Made by a program: the position numbers and the translations under genes
Notes under the pieces: model-generated
The model's input: the letters and a program-made list of their open reading frames with translations, nothing else
Database searches by the model: none
Told to the model about the DNA's origin: nothing
Assembly: GCA_021397835.1 (NCBI GenBank)
Contig: JAJFZO010000396.1
Location: forward strand, 2,232,001 to 2,296,000
Source of the DNA: Moringa oleifera
Taxonomy: Eukaryota; Streptophyta; Magnoliopsida; Brassicales; Moringaceae
Direction of reading: 5' to 3'
DNA length: 64,000 nucleotides
Part shown: positions 33,633 to 45,870 of the stretch, in pieces
Numbering within the stretch: position 1 is the stretch's first letter
Layout: each line of letters starts with the position of its first letter

Positions 33633-36573
33633 TTAAAAACTTATCATTTTTGCATATGGGATATTTTTAGCACGTCTCTCAATGATGTCCCTTAAAAATT
33701 TCATAATATAATATCCATACTCAGTATTTGAAGGTTGATATGGACACTGCATCAAAAATTTTTAATTTATATATTTTATAAAATAAATAAAACTAACATC
33801 ACGTATAGATTTAAATATACATACCTTAGCAGGAATTCTCCTAGGAATGCATCTATTACTTGATTCTTTGAAAACTTAGAATGATTTAAAAAAGCAGCCA
33901 ATAAAAAATAATTAATATTCTTAAGAGTAAGAAAAAAAATACATACTAACATAAATGAAAATATTTTCACTTACGTGGACATAAGTTGATCTAGTTCTTG
34001 ACGAGAACTATGGTTCAAAGGATCAAAAATACTATACACAAAATTACGAATCTCGACAACCATTAAGAGCCAATGTTGCCTACATTATAACAAATAAATG
34101 TTAAAAATATTGTGAACAAAACTATTAATAATTTTAACTAGTATTATAACTTACCTCAAGTTATAAAGAAATATCACTACTCCTTCGTCACATGATCTAT
34201 CATTCTATTGGCTAAGTGACCAGAATGGGTGTCTATACTTATAGACATTTTATATGATAATGTTAACGAATCAGCAAATACAAAATATTTCTCCAAGCCA
34301 AGTGCAGCTAAATCTATATAAAGTTTTTTGAAATAATAAAGAGTAAGAAAAATATAAATATGATGTAATCAAACAAAAATAACCAAATAAAAATTTAAAA
34401 GACATACGTACATAATGTAAGCTTAAACAATGGTGACACTTAGCTCCTTCATGTGACAAAATTGCATGATATCTTCTCGAGCCACAAATACATGTCCATC
34501 AAAAGCAAAGACTTCAGTAAAGGTATGTGTGTTACTTCATCAGGTGCCATCACCTTATTTACATAATTATACATCTTCTGTAATTTTGGTGGTAGCCTAA
34601 CGGAAGATACTTGTTGCGATAATTGTGGTTTTGTCAATGTTGGTGCTCTCTTAATTGACAACTTATCTTGTTGCTTTATAGTCAATAGATGAAAAAATTT
34701 TACAGACTTAATTGACATTAATAAGTTGACTTTATAAAATATATTTAGTAAAAACATTACCTCATGTGTACCATCAATGACCCAATCTCGAGGCTAAGCA
34801 ACAACTGAACTAAGTGCAAAAAAAAAAAAAAAAAACATATGTCAATTCACCGTTTGGGTTGGATGAGGTAACTGTGCATCACCATGAATAGCTACGTCCA
34901 CTGTCACCCAAACATCACCAGAAAATAATGGATGCCCATGGATCATCTGATTAGGAGTATGATCCATGAAAATAACCACACTTGCTACTATATGGTCTGA
35001 GGTCTGAAAGAACATATGGCATGGCTCACACTACAATGATCCAAAAAAATTGAAGTTACGTTCATAATATTATTAACATCATATCTACTATGATTAACAT
35101 GTAACATACTTTGTTGCCATATGGTGCCAATGCAGGTGCAGATGCTGGTGGTGTGATTTGCATAGGTGATTGAGGTATTGGATATTCTTCCTTTAATAAT
35201 CCAATTATATTGTTGCTAGCTTTACTCGACAAAAATTGTATTACAGATTTTTTTTTTACTGGACATCATCGGTTTTATTTGCGACAATGTTTGTCAAAAC
35301 TTCTTTATACCCTATAAACCACCTCATCATCTCTGCCAATTGCTGTTGATCTAATTGCATACCTTAAGGGATAATCAAATTTTTGGGTTTACCAGAATAA
35401 GATGTGATAGTTACCCTGGATCCTTGACCTTTAATGCATCCGGGGTGCTCAGGTGTACCAAGAGCTTTCATTAGTACATCTTTTGGATCGAAGTTTGTAA
35501 ATTTACCCTGTGTGCTTTGTGTCATCAACTCATCCTACAATGTTCTAGTAAAATTAATCAATGAACATGAAATTTATTACTATAAATGCTATAAAAAAGT
35601 TGAACTACATTTACAATTCTTTTCCCACACAGTCGGCTCGCATCATTCATATATTCTCTCTTTTTATTCTGTCATGAAGCCTTCCATAATAAGGCACGAT
35701 CAATTTCAGCATCGCTACCCAATGTTTGTTTCTTTTTTAAGCATAAAGAGTGAACATGTTAGATTTTTAAAATGTATTACCAAATGAATATATTATCAAT
35801 TATAAACATAATAAATGAAAAAAAAACTTACAAGTTCACTCTCCAATCCTACAAATCCCTTTCTAGATAGACAACGGTCGTACACATTCTTCTTTCTTTT
35901 CTCTTTTGCTATTTGTCTTTTTGGCTGTAAGATCAATACATATCAACATTTGAAGAAATTGTATAAATAAAAACTTTACTAATTATAAATATATACCTGA
36001 AACTTTTCTGTTATAAGAGAGTTCACAAAGTCCTGCTACACTCCAACATCTATGACACTGCTATATTCTTCAGGTGAAAATGATAGAAATTCCAAGTCAT
36101 CAATGTGAGGGAATATGTTCTTTGATGTAAGATTGGTCTTGGAGTTCCTCCACTTGTTTGCAGTAGACTGAAGTACGTACCTCTTCATGCTCGCATCAAT
36201 ATCATATGTCTCATACAACGTATTATAAAAAAGTGGATTGGTACAAATCAAATTAATTAGCAATAAACTAATAGAAAAGCAATAGTATGTTGTGTTTCAT
36301 TTAACTTACCAATATTGTCTCTTAAATCTTATTTTTCATTTCAATGCTTATTGAGTGCTAATTCACAATATTTATAAGCACCGTATTACGTACCACCACC
36401 CCAATGTAGCTATTGAACTGGATGTCATTCCTCCCAATTGGTTGACCTTTATTATTTACCTCGATCGTGAGCTTAACTCTGAAAGCACGACTTTTATTTA
36501 TCTTAGGCATACTGATGATACCTCGTTTTTTTGACCCTTGAGAGCCTTCACTTGAGTGTTCAGAAGAATCCAT
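33633..36573 (-). pseudogene. CACTA TNP1-like protein with Ulp1/C48 peptidase domain
   Basis: It starts MDSSEHSSEGSQGSKKRG at 36573. Exons then follow: KINKSRAFRVKLTIEVNNKG near 36500, YDIDASMKRYVLQSTANKWR near 36190, GTPEHPGCIKGQGSR near 35430 and LPPKLQKMYNYVNKVM near 34580. The C-terminal part has the hallmarks of a Ulp1-type (SUMO-protease-like) cysteine peptidase: QHWLLMVVE with the histidine at 34073-34075, an FDPL aspartate, and QCPYQPSNTEYGYYIM. In that last motif the expected catalytic Cys (ECGYYVM in the family) is Tyr, codon 33717-33719. Stops and uncertain introns make this a pseudogene or poorly resolved gene. Fused Ulp1-like domains are known in plant CACTA elements. Confidence 0.7.
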
Positions 36574-36859
36574 CAAATTTGTAAACAAAAACAAAATATG
36601 GTTACCATCATATGTGCAAAATATGATATAACATGATAAAACCAACAAATAAAATAAAATTGTAAAAGACATGATAACTTTGACACATGAGGCAATTGAT
36701 CATCACCTTAAAAAATACCTAAATCCACAATCCTTCACTATTGTCTCAAGCATATGCAAGACGATGGTCATCCATTTGGTCAAATAAATCAGCAGGTGGC
36801 AAATTATTACAAAAAGACATGTGCTTAACACTAATATCGCATGAATCATCGTCTTCATC

Positions 36860-39800
36860 ATAATCTATTAGAGATGTTGACAATACTATGGATCATTTGG
36901 TATCAATTGGATCTTCAATGTAAAATACTTGTCTTGCTTGTGAAGCCATATAAACCGATCATTTTTATGTCTAATCCGATTGAGATCAACTAGTACAACT
37001 CCTAGATCATCAATTGTAACACCATTACTATTCTCAATCCAATCATATTTGAAAACTAAAACTCTGAACGTTGTATAATATAGTTCTTATATTTCTTGTA
37101 TGACTCCATAGAACGACAAATTACCATATATTGGATTTTTATCATTAGTATTGGAGATTTGCATGGTGTTGGCAACTAGAGTAATACCACTATTTTTGAT
37201 GGATCTTTGAGTTATCTCGTTACTTTGTGTAAAAGCGATAACCGTTGATGATATATCTAGAATACTTGATTATTATGGATCGAAAACCATGGACAATCCA
37301 TCGTAGTGTTGATAAGACATTATGATTGGATAATAAAAGTTTATTCTTAATCTGTATCATAACATATATTAGATAAACCATATTAAAAATAAATATAATA
37401 TCTAGACAAGAATAAGTATTCTTACCCATGTGCGTAACCAATTACTTAAGGTTCGATTTTATTTATCATATAACCATTGAAGTCGTTTCGACTTAATAGA
37501 ATTATCGACCCTTAACTGATTTAAATGCTCACTGCATATTAAGAATAAATCATCAAATAATAAATCAAATATTATTTAATATAACAATGAACTATGAGTT
37601 ATAAAATTTAATTACCTTATATATGGTTGAACTTTGCTCGTATTCATCAAAACATACAAGTGCGCTTGATGAAGGAGGACATTATCAACTTTCTCAACAG
37701 TTCCACTAGTTGAAGCTTTTTCATTCCGAGTTGAGTGACCAAATACATTCTTTCATGGAGGAATTCCAATAATATCCATACCAAATAAATAATCAATGTA
37801 GAATTCTAACGCCTTTTCTGCAATGTACGACTCGGCAATACTATCCTCAGGTCTATTACAATTTCAAACATAACCCTTTAACACTTTCATATATCTTCCA
37901 AATGGGTACATCCATCATAAATACACGAAACCACATAATTTTACTTCTCTGATAAGATGAACAATGAGGTGGACCATAATATTAAAGAAGCTGGGAGGAA
38001 AGTACTTCTCAAGCATATAAAGTGTTGTCACAAGTTCGTTTTGGATCCAACTTTGACACATCCACCACCTTTTGGCATAACAAATTGAAGAACATACAAA
38101 GTTTAATTGGAGCATATCTAACATGTTTGGGTAACACACTTTGTAAAACAATAGGTAAAAGTTGTTGCATTAGGATGTGACAGTCATGTGACTTTAACCC
38201 ATATATTTTCAAGTCATCCACAGATAATAGATTTTTTATGTTCAAAGAATACCCATCCGAGACCTTAATTTCACTAAAAAATTTACAAAATATATTTTTT
38301 TTCTTCCCTAGATAAAGTATAGAATGCAGGCGGTAGAAATGTACGATTAACGGGCACTTGTGGTTCTAACTCAGACCTTAAACCCACGTCTTTCAAATCC
38401 ATTTTAAAAGCTAATCCATCGTCAGATTTTTCAGGAATATTAAGCAATGCCCTAAGAAGATTATCACAAATGTTCTTTTCAATGTGCATGACATCTAGAA
38501 TATGTCTGATATGCATGGACGTCCAATATGGTAAGTAAAAAAAAAACGACCTCTTTTTCCAACATAGTGTAATAACATCTTCTTTACCCATTGTACTTCG
38601 TTTCTTCGACTTTCCCTATGAATTTACTAAATATTGAACTTTGTGAAAGACTTCTTCACTGCTTAATAGTTGGGGAGCAATTCTGACTTCTTGTTCACCA
38701 TTAAAGACCTTTTTCTATCTACGGTAAGGATGATGCCGTGGTAAGAATCTCCTGCGTCCAACATATGACATCTTTTTACTATGTTTTAAGTGACTAGATT
38801 GGGTGTTCTTAGCACAGATAGGACAAGCATAATATCATTTAACAATGCAACCAGATAAATTATCATATATAGAAAAATCATTGATTGTCCATAAAAAAAC
38901 AGCTTTCAAGTTGAATGACTCATTATGGTACGCATCATATACTTTTACACCTGTGTCCCATAACATTTTCAAGTCTTCTATAAGCGGAGCCAAGTAGGCA
39001 TCAATATCATTACCAGGTTATTTAGGACCTGATATTAGTAACGTCAACATCATCAACTTTCTCTTCATTGTTAACCATGGCGGTAAATTATAATTCACTA
39101 TAATGACCGGCCAATAACTATATCGACTACTCAATGTACCGTGTGGCTTGATCCCAGCTGTTGATATAGCTAGCCTTAAGTTTCTTGGCTCTGAAGTAAA
39201 CTCTAGCCATATGTAGTCAACCAATTTCCATGATGGTGTATCCGATGGATGCCTTAATTAACTATCAATTTTCCTTTTATTTGAATGCTATGTAAGGTGT
39301 TTTGATATTTCAGAACTTCTGAACATTCTTCTGAATTTTGATATTGGTGGAAAATACCACACCACCTTAACAGGCACATCAATCTTTACTTTGTTACCAT
39401 TTTTCATTACTTTTCATCTTAAAAGTCTACAAGTTAGACATTGGATGTCATCCTGAAACTCCTTCCGATATAATATGCAATCATTTGGACATGCATGAAT
39501 CTTTTGATACTTAATGCCTAATGCATTCAATGTCTTCTTGGCATCATACATGGATGTAGGCATTTCATTATTATTAGGCAATATTTTGGCCATCAAATTT
39601 AAAAGATCACTAAAGCTTTGATCGGACCAACCATATTTCACCTTCAAATTGTACAATTTAACTAAAGTAGATAATTTAGTAAACTTCACTGATTCAGAAT
39701 TTTTCTCAGTATCACAAAGTAATCTGTCAAAGTAATTAGGATGACTATCATACTCTGCAAATGGCTCTTGTTCCATTTCTACAATGTTATCAACTTCTTC

Positions 39801-40087
39801 GATGTGTTCTACCTCCCTAACAACCTTAGCATTCTTATTAGTCGAAGACCCAACAATACTAGTTTCTCCGTGCCATATCCAATTTTGATAGCTGCTATCA
39901 ACTTCATATACATATAAATGATTTTGTATCTCATATAGAGTATGACACTTTATATTACCACATTTAATACATGGACATCGAACTAATTTAGGATTACCAC
40001 TATTCTAAATAGCATAATCTAAAAAGTTATTCACCCCTACATTATATACCTCTGATTTTTATCAGCAAACATCCAAGTTTTATCCAT
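36860..40087 (-). pseudogene. CACTA TNP2 transposase
   Basis: Minus-strand start MDKTWMFADKNQRY at 40087 opens the transposase-associated domain, with RCPCIKCGNIKCHT near 39970. The TNP2 body follows: LYNLKVKYGWSDQSFSDLL and KIHACPNDCILYRKEF (39776-39414), PWLTMKRKLMMLTLLISGPK and NDIDAYLAPLIEDLKMLWD (about 39080-38940), and HIRHILDVMHIEKNICDNLL (about 38510). Then comes the DUF4218 region (LKSHDCHILMQQLLPIVL, FPPSFFNIMVHLIVHL, 38245-37940). DUF4216-like sequence (QDKYFTLKIQLIPND) lies near 36930. Several stop codons and frameshifts interrupt it, so it is a recently dead or not fully resolved transposase. It would catalyse excision and insertion of the element. Confidence 0.85.
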
Positions 40088-40590
40088 TCTGAAATTTAAA
40101 TAATATTTAATTATTTACATTTCAAACATCTAATATATTAAATAAAATTAAATAAATAATTAATAATTAATAGTTACTAATATATGATTTATTACTATAA
40201 AAGCATCTAATTAACTAGCTAGTAAATTAATTAAAATTTAAATAACAATTAATTATTTACTTTACAAGCATCAAATTTATCAATTAAAATTTAAATACAT
40301 AATTAATAAGAGCATTTAACTAGCTAGCAACCTAATTAACATTTAAATGTAATTTTTTGCTTCACTAGCATCTAATTTACTAATATTAGCTAAATAAATG
40401 ATTAATAATTAATTAGTTAATTAAGATATCAGTAAATTATTATCATCTAATTAATTACTACACAAACATCTAACTAGCTAGTGACTTAATTGATTAAAAT
40501 TTAAATAATATTTAATGGTTTTTGTTACAAGCATATAATTAATTAATTATCTATTTAAAATTTAGCTAAATATATTAACTTATGTTAACA
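40088..40590. other. AT-rich leader part of the CACTA element
   Basis: Upstream of TNP2 on the minus strand. Irregularly repeated words such as ACTAGCTAG, TTAATTA and CATCTAATT, no coding potential. Confidence 0.5.
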
Positions 40591-40979
40591 ATAAAATCAA
40601 TATAATTAAATTTGACAAAATATACCAATTAATCTTACTTAAAAAAATTAATTCAAATATAAATTCATCTATACTTAATATATACTTAATTTATCAAAAT
40701 ATAAATTCATCTAATTAACATTTCTTAATTTATTAATTAATTCAAAAATTTTAATAATTATGAAATAATAAATGCATCAATGTATATCCATTCATACCAA
40801 ATATGTTCATCCAAATATACTAACAAAAAAAAATCTTAAATTTCATCAATTAATAACAATTCACCAGACACACTTCATAAAAAACTTCTCAAAATAATAT
40901 ACATCCTTAATATGAACTAAAATTAACCAAATTAAATCAAAATTATGATACTTCGTAAAAAAATTTCAAATCTATATCG
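40591..40979. repeat. CACTA internal direct repeat, copy 1
   Basis: Nearly identical to 41145-41546 in the same orientation, starting ATAAAATCAATATAATTAAA and ending TTTCAAATCTATATCG. The copies differ mainly by two small insertions in copy 2 (near 41466 and 41516). Confidence 0.95.
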
Positions 40980-41144
40980 CATAAAATGCTAATTTACTTG
41001 TGAATATAAATGAGCTTGTCAAGTAGTAGCTAATGATTAAGGCCGAAAATTAAGATATCAGTGCCGCTGCTTATGCCAGCAGACTTAATTGTTAGGTGCT
41101 TCAAGCACTAGAGACCAAATTTAGCTAGAAAATATTAACCGAAG

Positions 41145-41546
41145 ATAAAATCAATATAATTAAATTTGACAAAATATACCAATTAATCTTACTTAAAAAA
41201 ATTAATTCAAATATAAATTCATCTATACTTAATATATACTTAATTTATCAAAATATAAATTCATCTAATTAACATTTCTTAATTTATTAATTAATTCAAA
41301 AATTTTAATAATTATGAAATAATAAATGCATCAATGTATATCCATTCATACCAAATATGTTCATCCAAATATACTAACAAAAAAAAATCTTAAATTTCAT
41401 CAATTAATAACAATTCACCAGACACACTTCATAAAAAACTTCTCAAAATAATATACATCCTTAATATATTTTTTGAACTAAAATTAACCAAATTAAATCA
41501 AAATTATGATACTTAAATTTCGTAAAAAAATTTCAAATCTATATCG
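41145..41546. repeat. CACTA internal direct repeat, copy 2
   Basis: Second copy of 40591-40979. The 165 bases between the copies contain a partial unit (TGCCGCTGCTTATGCCAGCAG near 41061) of the minisatellite at 41640-41935, so the duplicated unit probably included both parts. Confidence 0.95.
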
Positions 41547-41639
41547 AAATACTTACATAAGTTTGAATGCCAAAGATGAACGAATGAAGGGGGAGGGTGC
41601 AGCTGCACTTGTGAAGATTGAAATAAATGAGAAAGAAAG

Positions 41640-41935
41640 AAGCAAGGAGAGAGGCATTGTCACTGCCAGTAGTTGGCCTAGCTAATTCTAGACAGAGAGC
41701 CAAAAGGAAAAGGCTGAAAGAGAGGTAGTGCCGCTGCTATGCCAGCAGCTTGTCTAGCTGCTTCTGGACAGAGACCAAAGAGAAAAGGGCCGAAGAGAAG
41801 TACTACAGCTGCCAACAGCTACCCTAGTTGCTTTGGATAGCGAGTAAAGAGGAGAAGGGCCAGAGAAAAGCAGTGCGGCTGTGCAACTGATTTAGCTGCT
41901 TTTGGACAGAGAGCAAAGAGGAGAAGGATGACCTA
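41640..41935. repeat. CACTA minisatellite of about 75-80 bp units
   Basis: Four diverged tandem units. Each contains a version of GCTGCTTCTGGACAGAGA followed by CAAAGAG(A/G)A(G/A)AAGG and GCAGTGC(G/C)GCTG. It lies between TNP2 and the right end, in the likely leader of the element's transcript. Confidence 0.8.
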
Positions 41936-42239
41936 AAGAGTAAAAATTGCGCGGGAGGCTTTAGCGGGCTCTGGAGACAAATTTAGGATCCCTACCTTAA
42001 AAGCAAGGTGGGATAGCCTTTAACGTTAGTTATAGAAGAACTGGCGTTGAAGGGTAGAGAATTTAAAATCATCACTTTTTGTTTGATTTATTGTGTAAAA
42101 GGGTCAAGCTTGGTTGCCTATTCTGGCATCGATAGGAGGAGTTCCTCCTTTGGCCAGAGTTGGATCGAAGGTGTTGAGCCCCATGTCATGCATTTCATGC
42201 AAGAATAACTCTGCTTTGAGGAACTTCAGGTTCATGGTT

Positions 42240-42480
42240 GTTGTTGCTGCTTATAGCAGCAGCAACAATGGTTGTTTCTACTGTAAGCAGCAACAACAAT
42301 GGTTGCTTCTGCTGCTATAACTGATGTTTTAAGCAACCATTGCTACTGTAAGAAGTAGCAGCAATGGCCGCTGTTGCTGCTGTAAGAAGCAGGAGCAACG
42401 ACTATTGCTGCTGCTATAAGAAGCAACAGAAACGACTACTGTTGCAGCGGTTGCTGTTGTAACAGTTGCTACTACAATAG
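42240..42480. repeat. GCAGCAGCAAC/GTTGCTGCTGC inverted repeat cluster
   Basis: Short degenerate units alternate in orientation: GCAGCAGCAACAATGGTTG-type blocks and their complements, each joined by TATAAG or TGTAAG. Composition is strikingly GC-richer than the surroundings. Strong hairpins are expected. It is not a coding repeat that I recognise. Confidence 0.8.
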
Positions 42481-42554
42481 ATACAGCCAAATTAAAGCAT
42501 GCCTACCGTCATGGAAAGTTGTAAGCCTGTGCGGCTCATCAAAAATGGCGGCTG

Positions 42555-42875
42555 TCTCAGTCTTATTTTGGCCTTTAATGCCAGTTCTTGAAGAACTAGT
42601 GTTAAAGGCTTTAGTGATGGGTGTTTAAATGCTTGTTCCTTAAGAACTAGCGTTAAAGAATTTAGTGATGGGGTCTTTTAATGCCAGTTCTTGAGGAATT
42701 GATGTTAAAGGTTTCAGTCAGGAGTCTTTTAACACCAGTTCTTATTTAACTGACGTTGAAAACCTCATTTTTAATGGCAGTTTTGGAATAACTATCGTTA
42801 AAAGTGTTAATGAACATTTTAATGACAGTTCTTTGAATAACTGTCATTAAATTATTGTTAGTTATTATAATTTTT
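42555..42875. repeat. CACTA right subterminal repeats
   Basis: Repeated TTTAATGCCAGTTCTT-GA-type units and inverted partners (AAGAACTAGCGTTAAAG). The outermost ones switch to the AATGACAGTT form seen at the left end. They are in the position expected of transposase binding sites. Confidence 0.8.
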
Positions 42876-42884
42876 GTAGTAGTG

Positions 42885-43498
42885 AGTATTCCCAATAACA
42901 ATGCGAAGGTAAAATAAATGGCACAATAAGATGAATAATTTACCATGTCATCTAACCAACTAATAGGCTTTTCAAACTCTATGAAGAATTTGCATCTAAA
43001 AGGATCGCAATTATGATGTCACGACTGTATGATGCAAAATGAAAACAAATTACTAAAATTAAATAGTCATTTAAACAATGAACATATGACATAACTCTTA
43101 TTTGATTTCTTGATGGTCGCATAACCACGCATTAACCTTTAGACATCAAAGCCATTAAGTTTATGTTATGCTAATTTTGCATTACTTTGTGTGCTTGATG
43201 AGGGCATTGGGATGCATGTAAAAGCTAGTATGAAAGTAGGACCTTTACAGGTTCGTGGAACTTGCCCTTGCCCATTACATGGAGCCTTATTGTCACCATC
43301 ACCAACTGAAATGTGTGGGGTTATTCGTTGTGACATAACAAACGTCCTATCATCATTAACAGATGACGAAGATGCCACACACCTTTTTACTTCTTTTAAT
43401 GTTTTTCGTTGCTGTTTAACATTAAAAGATAACATAAGTTTAGAAATTGGTGCAAAAGTTACATGTAAAGCTGCAAACTGATGTATGTAATGATGCAA
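42885..43498 (-). pseudogene. remnant of the element hosting the CACTA, possible Ulp1-like segment
   Basis: A minus-strand open frame at 43498-43166 has no motif I recognise. Just downstream a short reading FFIEFEKPISWLDDMV (about 43010-42950) resembles the PxxWLxDxxID entry of Ulp1-like peptidases in transposon-borne DUF1985 proteins. The CACTA target site falls shortly after it, and the sequence resumes at 32708. The match is short, so I rate it low. Confidence 0.3.
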
Positions 43499-43979
43499 TA
43501 ATTGGCTAAAATGGTGCGATCTACATAAACCTACATTACTGTATGTAAGAGTAGCACAAGGGATTGAGGAACATTCATATCTTATTACTTATATATCGAT
43601 CATCAGTTGCACCATTCCCACTAATTGGGCATGTTGTTAAGTGATCAAAGCCTTCACGGCCGTAACATAGGCCTCAATGGCATTGATTCTTCCCATTAAT
43701 CGACTCTCCATCGCTTTAATACTCTTTACCAAATGGCCATCCATAGTCTTTAATCATAAATCCATTATCCTCAAAGCTCCTCTCATGATGGTTACTTTAT
43801 TGACCAAGTTAGATAAAGAGTTATTGTCTTTTATTGCCTCCCTTAACTCTTTCACTATGGAGTCTTTTCTCACCTCTCCCCTAACATCATTTTTATATTT
43901 TATTCTCTCTTCTCAAGGATGTATGTTTTCATCCTTATAATCATCATTCATATCTTCCTCCTCTTTCACCTCTTTGACC

Positions 43980-44300
43980 ATCGTCTCACTATGCTGAGAC
44001 ATAATGCAACGTAAAAAATAAGTAACTAACCTCCCTACTAAATGGTGCAAACATGTGAAAAACGGGTATGAAAATGGACATTAATTGGTGTGATAGAATG
44101 AATTAATAATGTGAACCAAATGGCACGAAATTGGATATTACATGGTGTAAAAATGTGAATTAAATGGTGCGAAAGTGGACATTAAATGGTGTGAATGTGT
44201 GAATTAATAGTAGAACTAAATAGTGCAATATTATGAACTAAATAGTGCAATAATATAGTTATAAATGGTGTGAAAAGTGTATAATAAATATAAAGAAAGT
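43980..44300. repeat. iterated AAATGGTG(C/T)GAA motif array
   Basis: More than ten degenerate copies of AAATGGTGTGAA or AAATGGTGCGAA occur at irregular 15-40 base steps, often joined by GACATTAA or TGAATTAA. The same word recurs at 32600-32705 and 45655-45870, so it is a property of this element. Function unknown. Confidence 0.8.
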
Positions 44301-44886
44301 GCAAGGTAATATAGAGATACCTTCTTGTTTTTCTTGTGCTTCTTAGTTTTTTTGGTTTTCTTAGGCTTGCTCTTCTCAGCTTTAACGTCGGATAGCCCTT
44401 CATCAAAATGAGAATCTACTCATTGCTCTCCAGAATAAAGAACAGACGCAACAGGCAGATCTGCCTCATCATTAGGTTAAGGTTGAACCTCTAGCTCTAC
44501 ATATATAAGCAAGATAATGGTTTGAGCCCTTTGAAAATATAATGCCTCGATCTCAATCACTAAGGGGTCAATCAAAGTTAGCATACCATTATTAGCTAAA
44601 ATAAAATAGTTTTTTTTTTTATAAAAAAATTGAAAGCTACAAAATGTCAATACTTACTGATTTGGTGAAAGTTAGCCTTATTGAATTGCCTTTTGGCATC
44701 AAAGTGAAAGACCAGCAAAGAAATTGTTGCATCCATCAGATGACACTTTATTTGCCAAAGTCTTTCCCAAATTGGGAATCACTTCAAAAGCAAATATCTA
44801 TCATTGAAAACTATAAAATGTACTAAGCAAACTCAATTCGAAGTACTGAACAACATAAAAAAATAATGTCAAAACTATTTACTTGC

Positions 44887-45566
44887 AAAACCAAAGAGAT
44901 TATAAGGCCCTTTACCACTAGATTTACGATTTGTAACAGCTGCCTTGAATAGTTCTAGAGAGTGCATAAATAGTATAGTCTCTCATAGGTAGTAGTTGAA
45001 ATGGTTTAGGTTATCCATCAAATGCATGTGTCATGTAGGGATGAGTTGTGGCTCATCACGCCCTATCAACCAATCATGCAATATGTAGATCAAGGTAAGC
45101 TTTATTGCATCCTCTGGATATTCAAACACTCATCATTACAACTTGGCCTTCATATAATCCTTGTTTAACTTGTCTTGTCCAGCAAAATATCTCCCAAGAA
45201 TGTTGGATTCTCGCGCTTTTGAATTGTTCAATTCTTTGGCACATTACCAAATCTCAAACTAGTGATGAGATAAAACTCAGTGGCATTCAATGTTATCTCG
45301 TGTGAACTAAGCATGAACATGATGCAATTAGTCTTAGGCTGTTTCTTCATACACACCAATAAACTTTCAACTATTTGTACATTGCACTTAAGAGGGGATA
45401 GCTTTAAGAAATGACCAAAAGCGGTGGTCTTGAATAGCTTTCTCATTTAGCTATTGTCCTTCAATCCTTCAAACATTGACTTAATTGTTGATTGCACATT
45501 GATATCATAATATTCCATTATCTTTATCTTATCAGACTTGAAAGCTTTCGACACTAGTGCCATCTA
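44887..45566 (-). pseudogene. DUF1985-like protein remnant 1
   Basis: Minus-strand reading from MALVSKAFKSDKIKIMEYYD includes HFLKLSPLKCNVQIVESLLV and SSHEITLNATEFYLITSLRFG (45446-45228), then KLTLIYILHDWLIGRDE and HMHLMDNLNHFNYYL. This order (strand, ExxLxTxLxFG, then LhxhLhG and the LhDxLxxFNxYxWG-type block) is typical of DUF1985, a plant domain found with Ulp1 peptidases in Mutator-like and related transposons. A few stops interrupt it. Function is unknown in general. Confidence 0.55.
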
Positions 45567-45654
45567 CATATTGTAAAGATTACCAAAGGATTGAAAAAAA
45601 GAGAGAAGGAAAATAACCAAAGTAATTCATACATATAGTGTAAAACATACTAAT

Positions 45655-45870
45655 TTATGTGTAAATGATGTAAAGACATGATACTAAATGGTGTGATAGG
45701 CTTAGCAAATGATGTGACATTAGTAACAAATAAATGATGCAAATGTAAAAACAAATGGTACAAAAGTGGTAACAAATAGGCGACTTGATGTTTAATAATA
45801 ATGAGAAAATAATCCAAAAATAGCACAAAAAAAACTGATAATAGAGCAATATAAGTTATACCATTTGGTG
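45655..45870. repeat. second AAATGGTG-type motif array
   Basis: Copies include ATGATGTAAAGACATG, AATGGTGTGATAGG, AATGATGTGACATT, AATGGTACAAAAGT and ATTTGGTGCGTAAGG. Spacing is 15-30 bases, as in the array near 44.1 kb. Confidence 0.6.

Larger units (their letters stand above)
32709..42884 (-). mobile_element. complete CACTA (En/Spm) transposon with TSD AGT
   Basis: The left end is CACTACAACAAATAAAAAC. The right end, reverse complemented, is CACTACTACAAAAATTATAA. The 3-base target duplication AGT is present on both sides (32706-32708 and 42885-42887). At 10,176 bp it carries subterminal repeats at both ends and two minus-strand gene relics, TNP2 and a TNP1-like gene with a Ulp1-type domain. 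Internal stops suggest it is no longer autonomous, but the ends are intact, so it could be moved by a related transposase. Confidence 0.93.

Noticed and set aside
43191..43481. Plus-strand frame of 96 codons
   Set aside because: It overlaps a longer minus-strand frame, and neither has a recognisable domain. Coding on the minus strand fits the neighbouring DUF1985-like remnants better.
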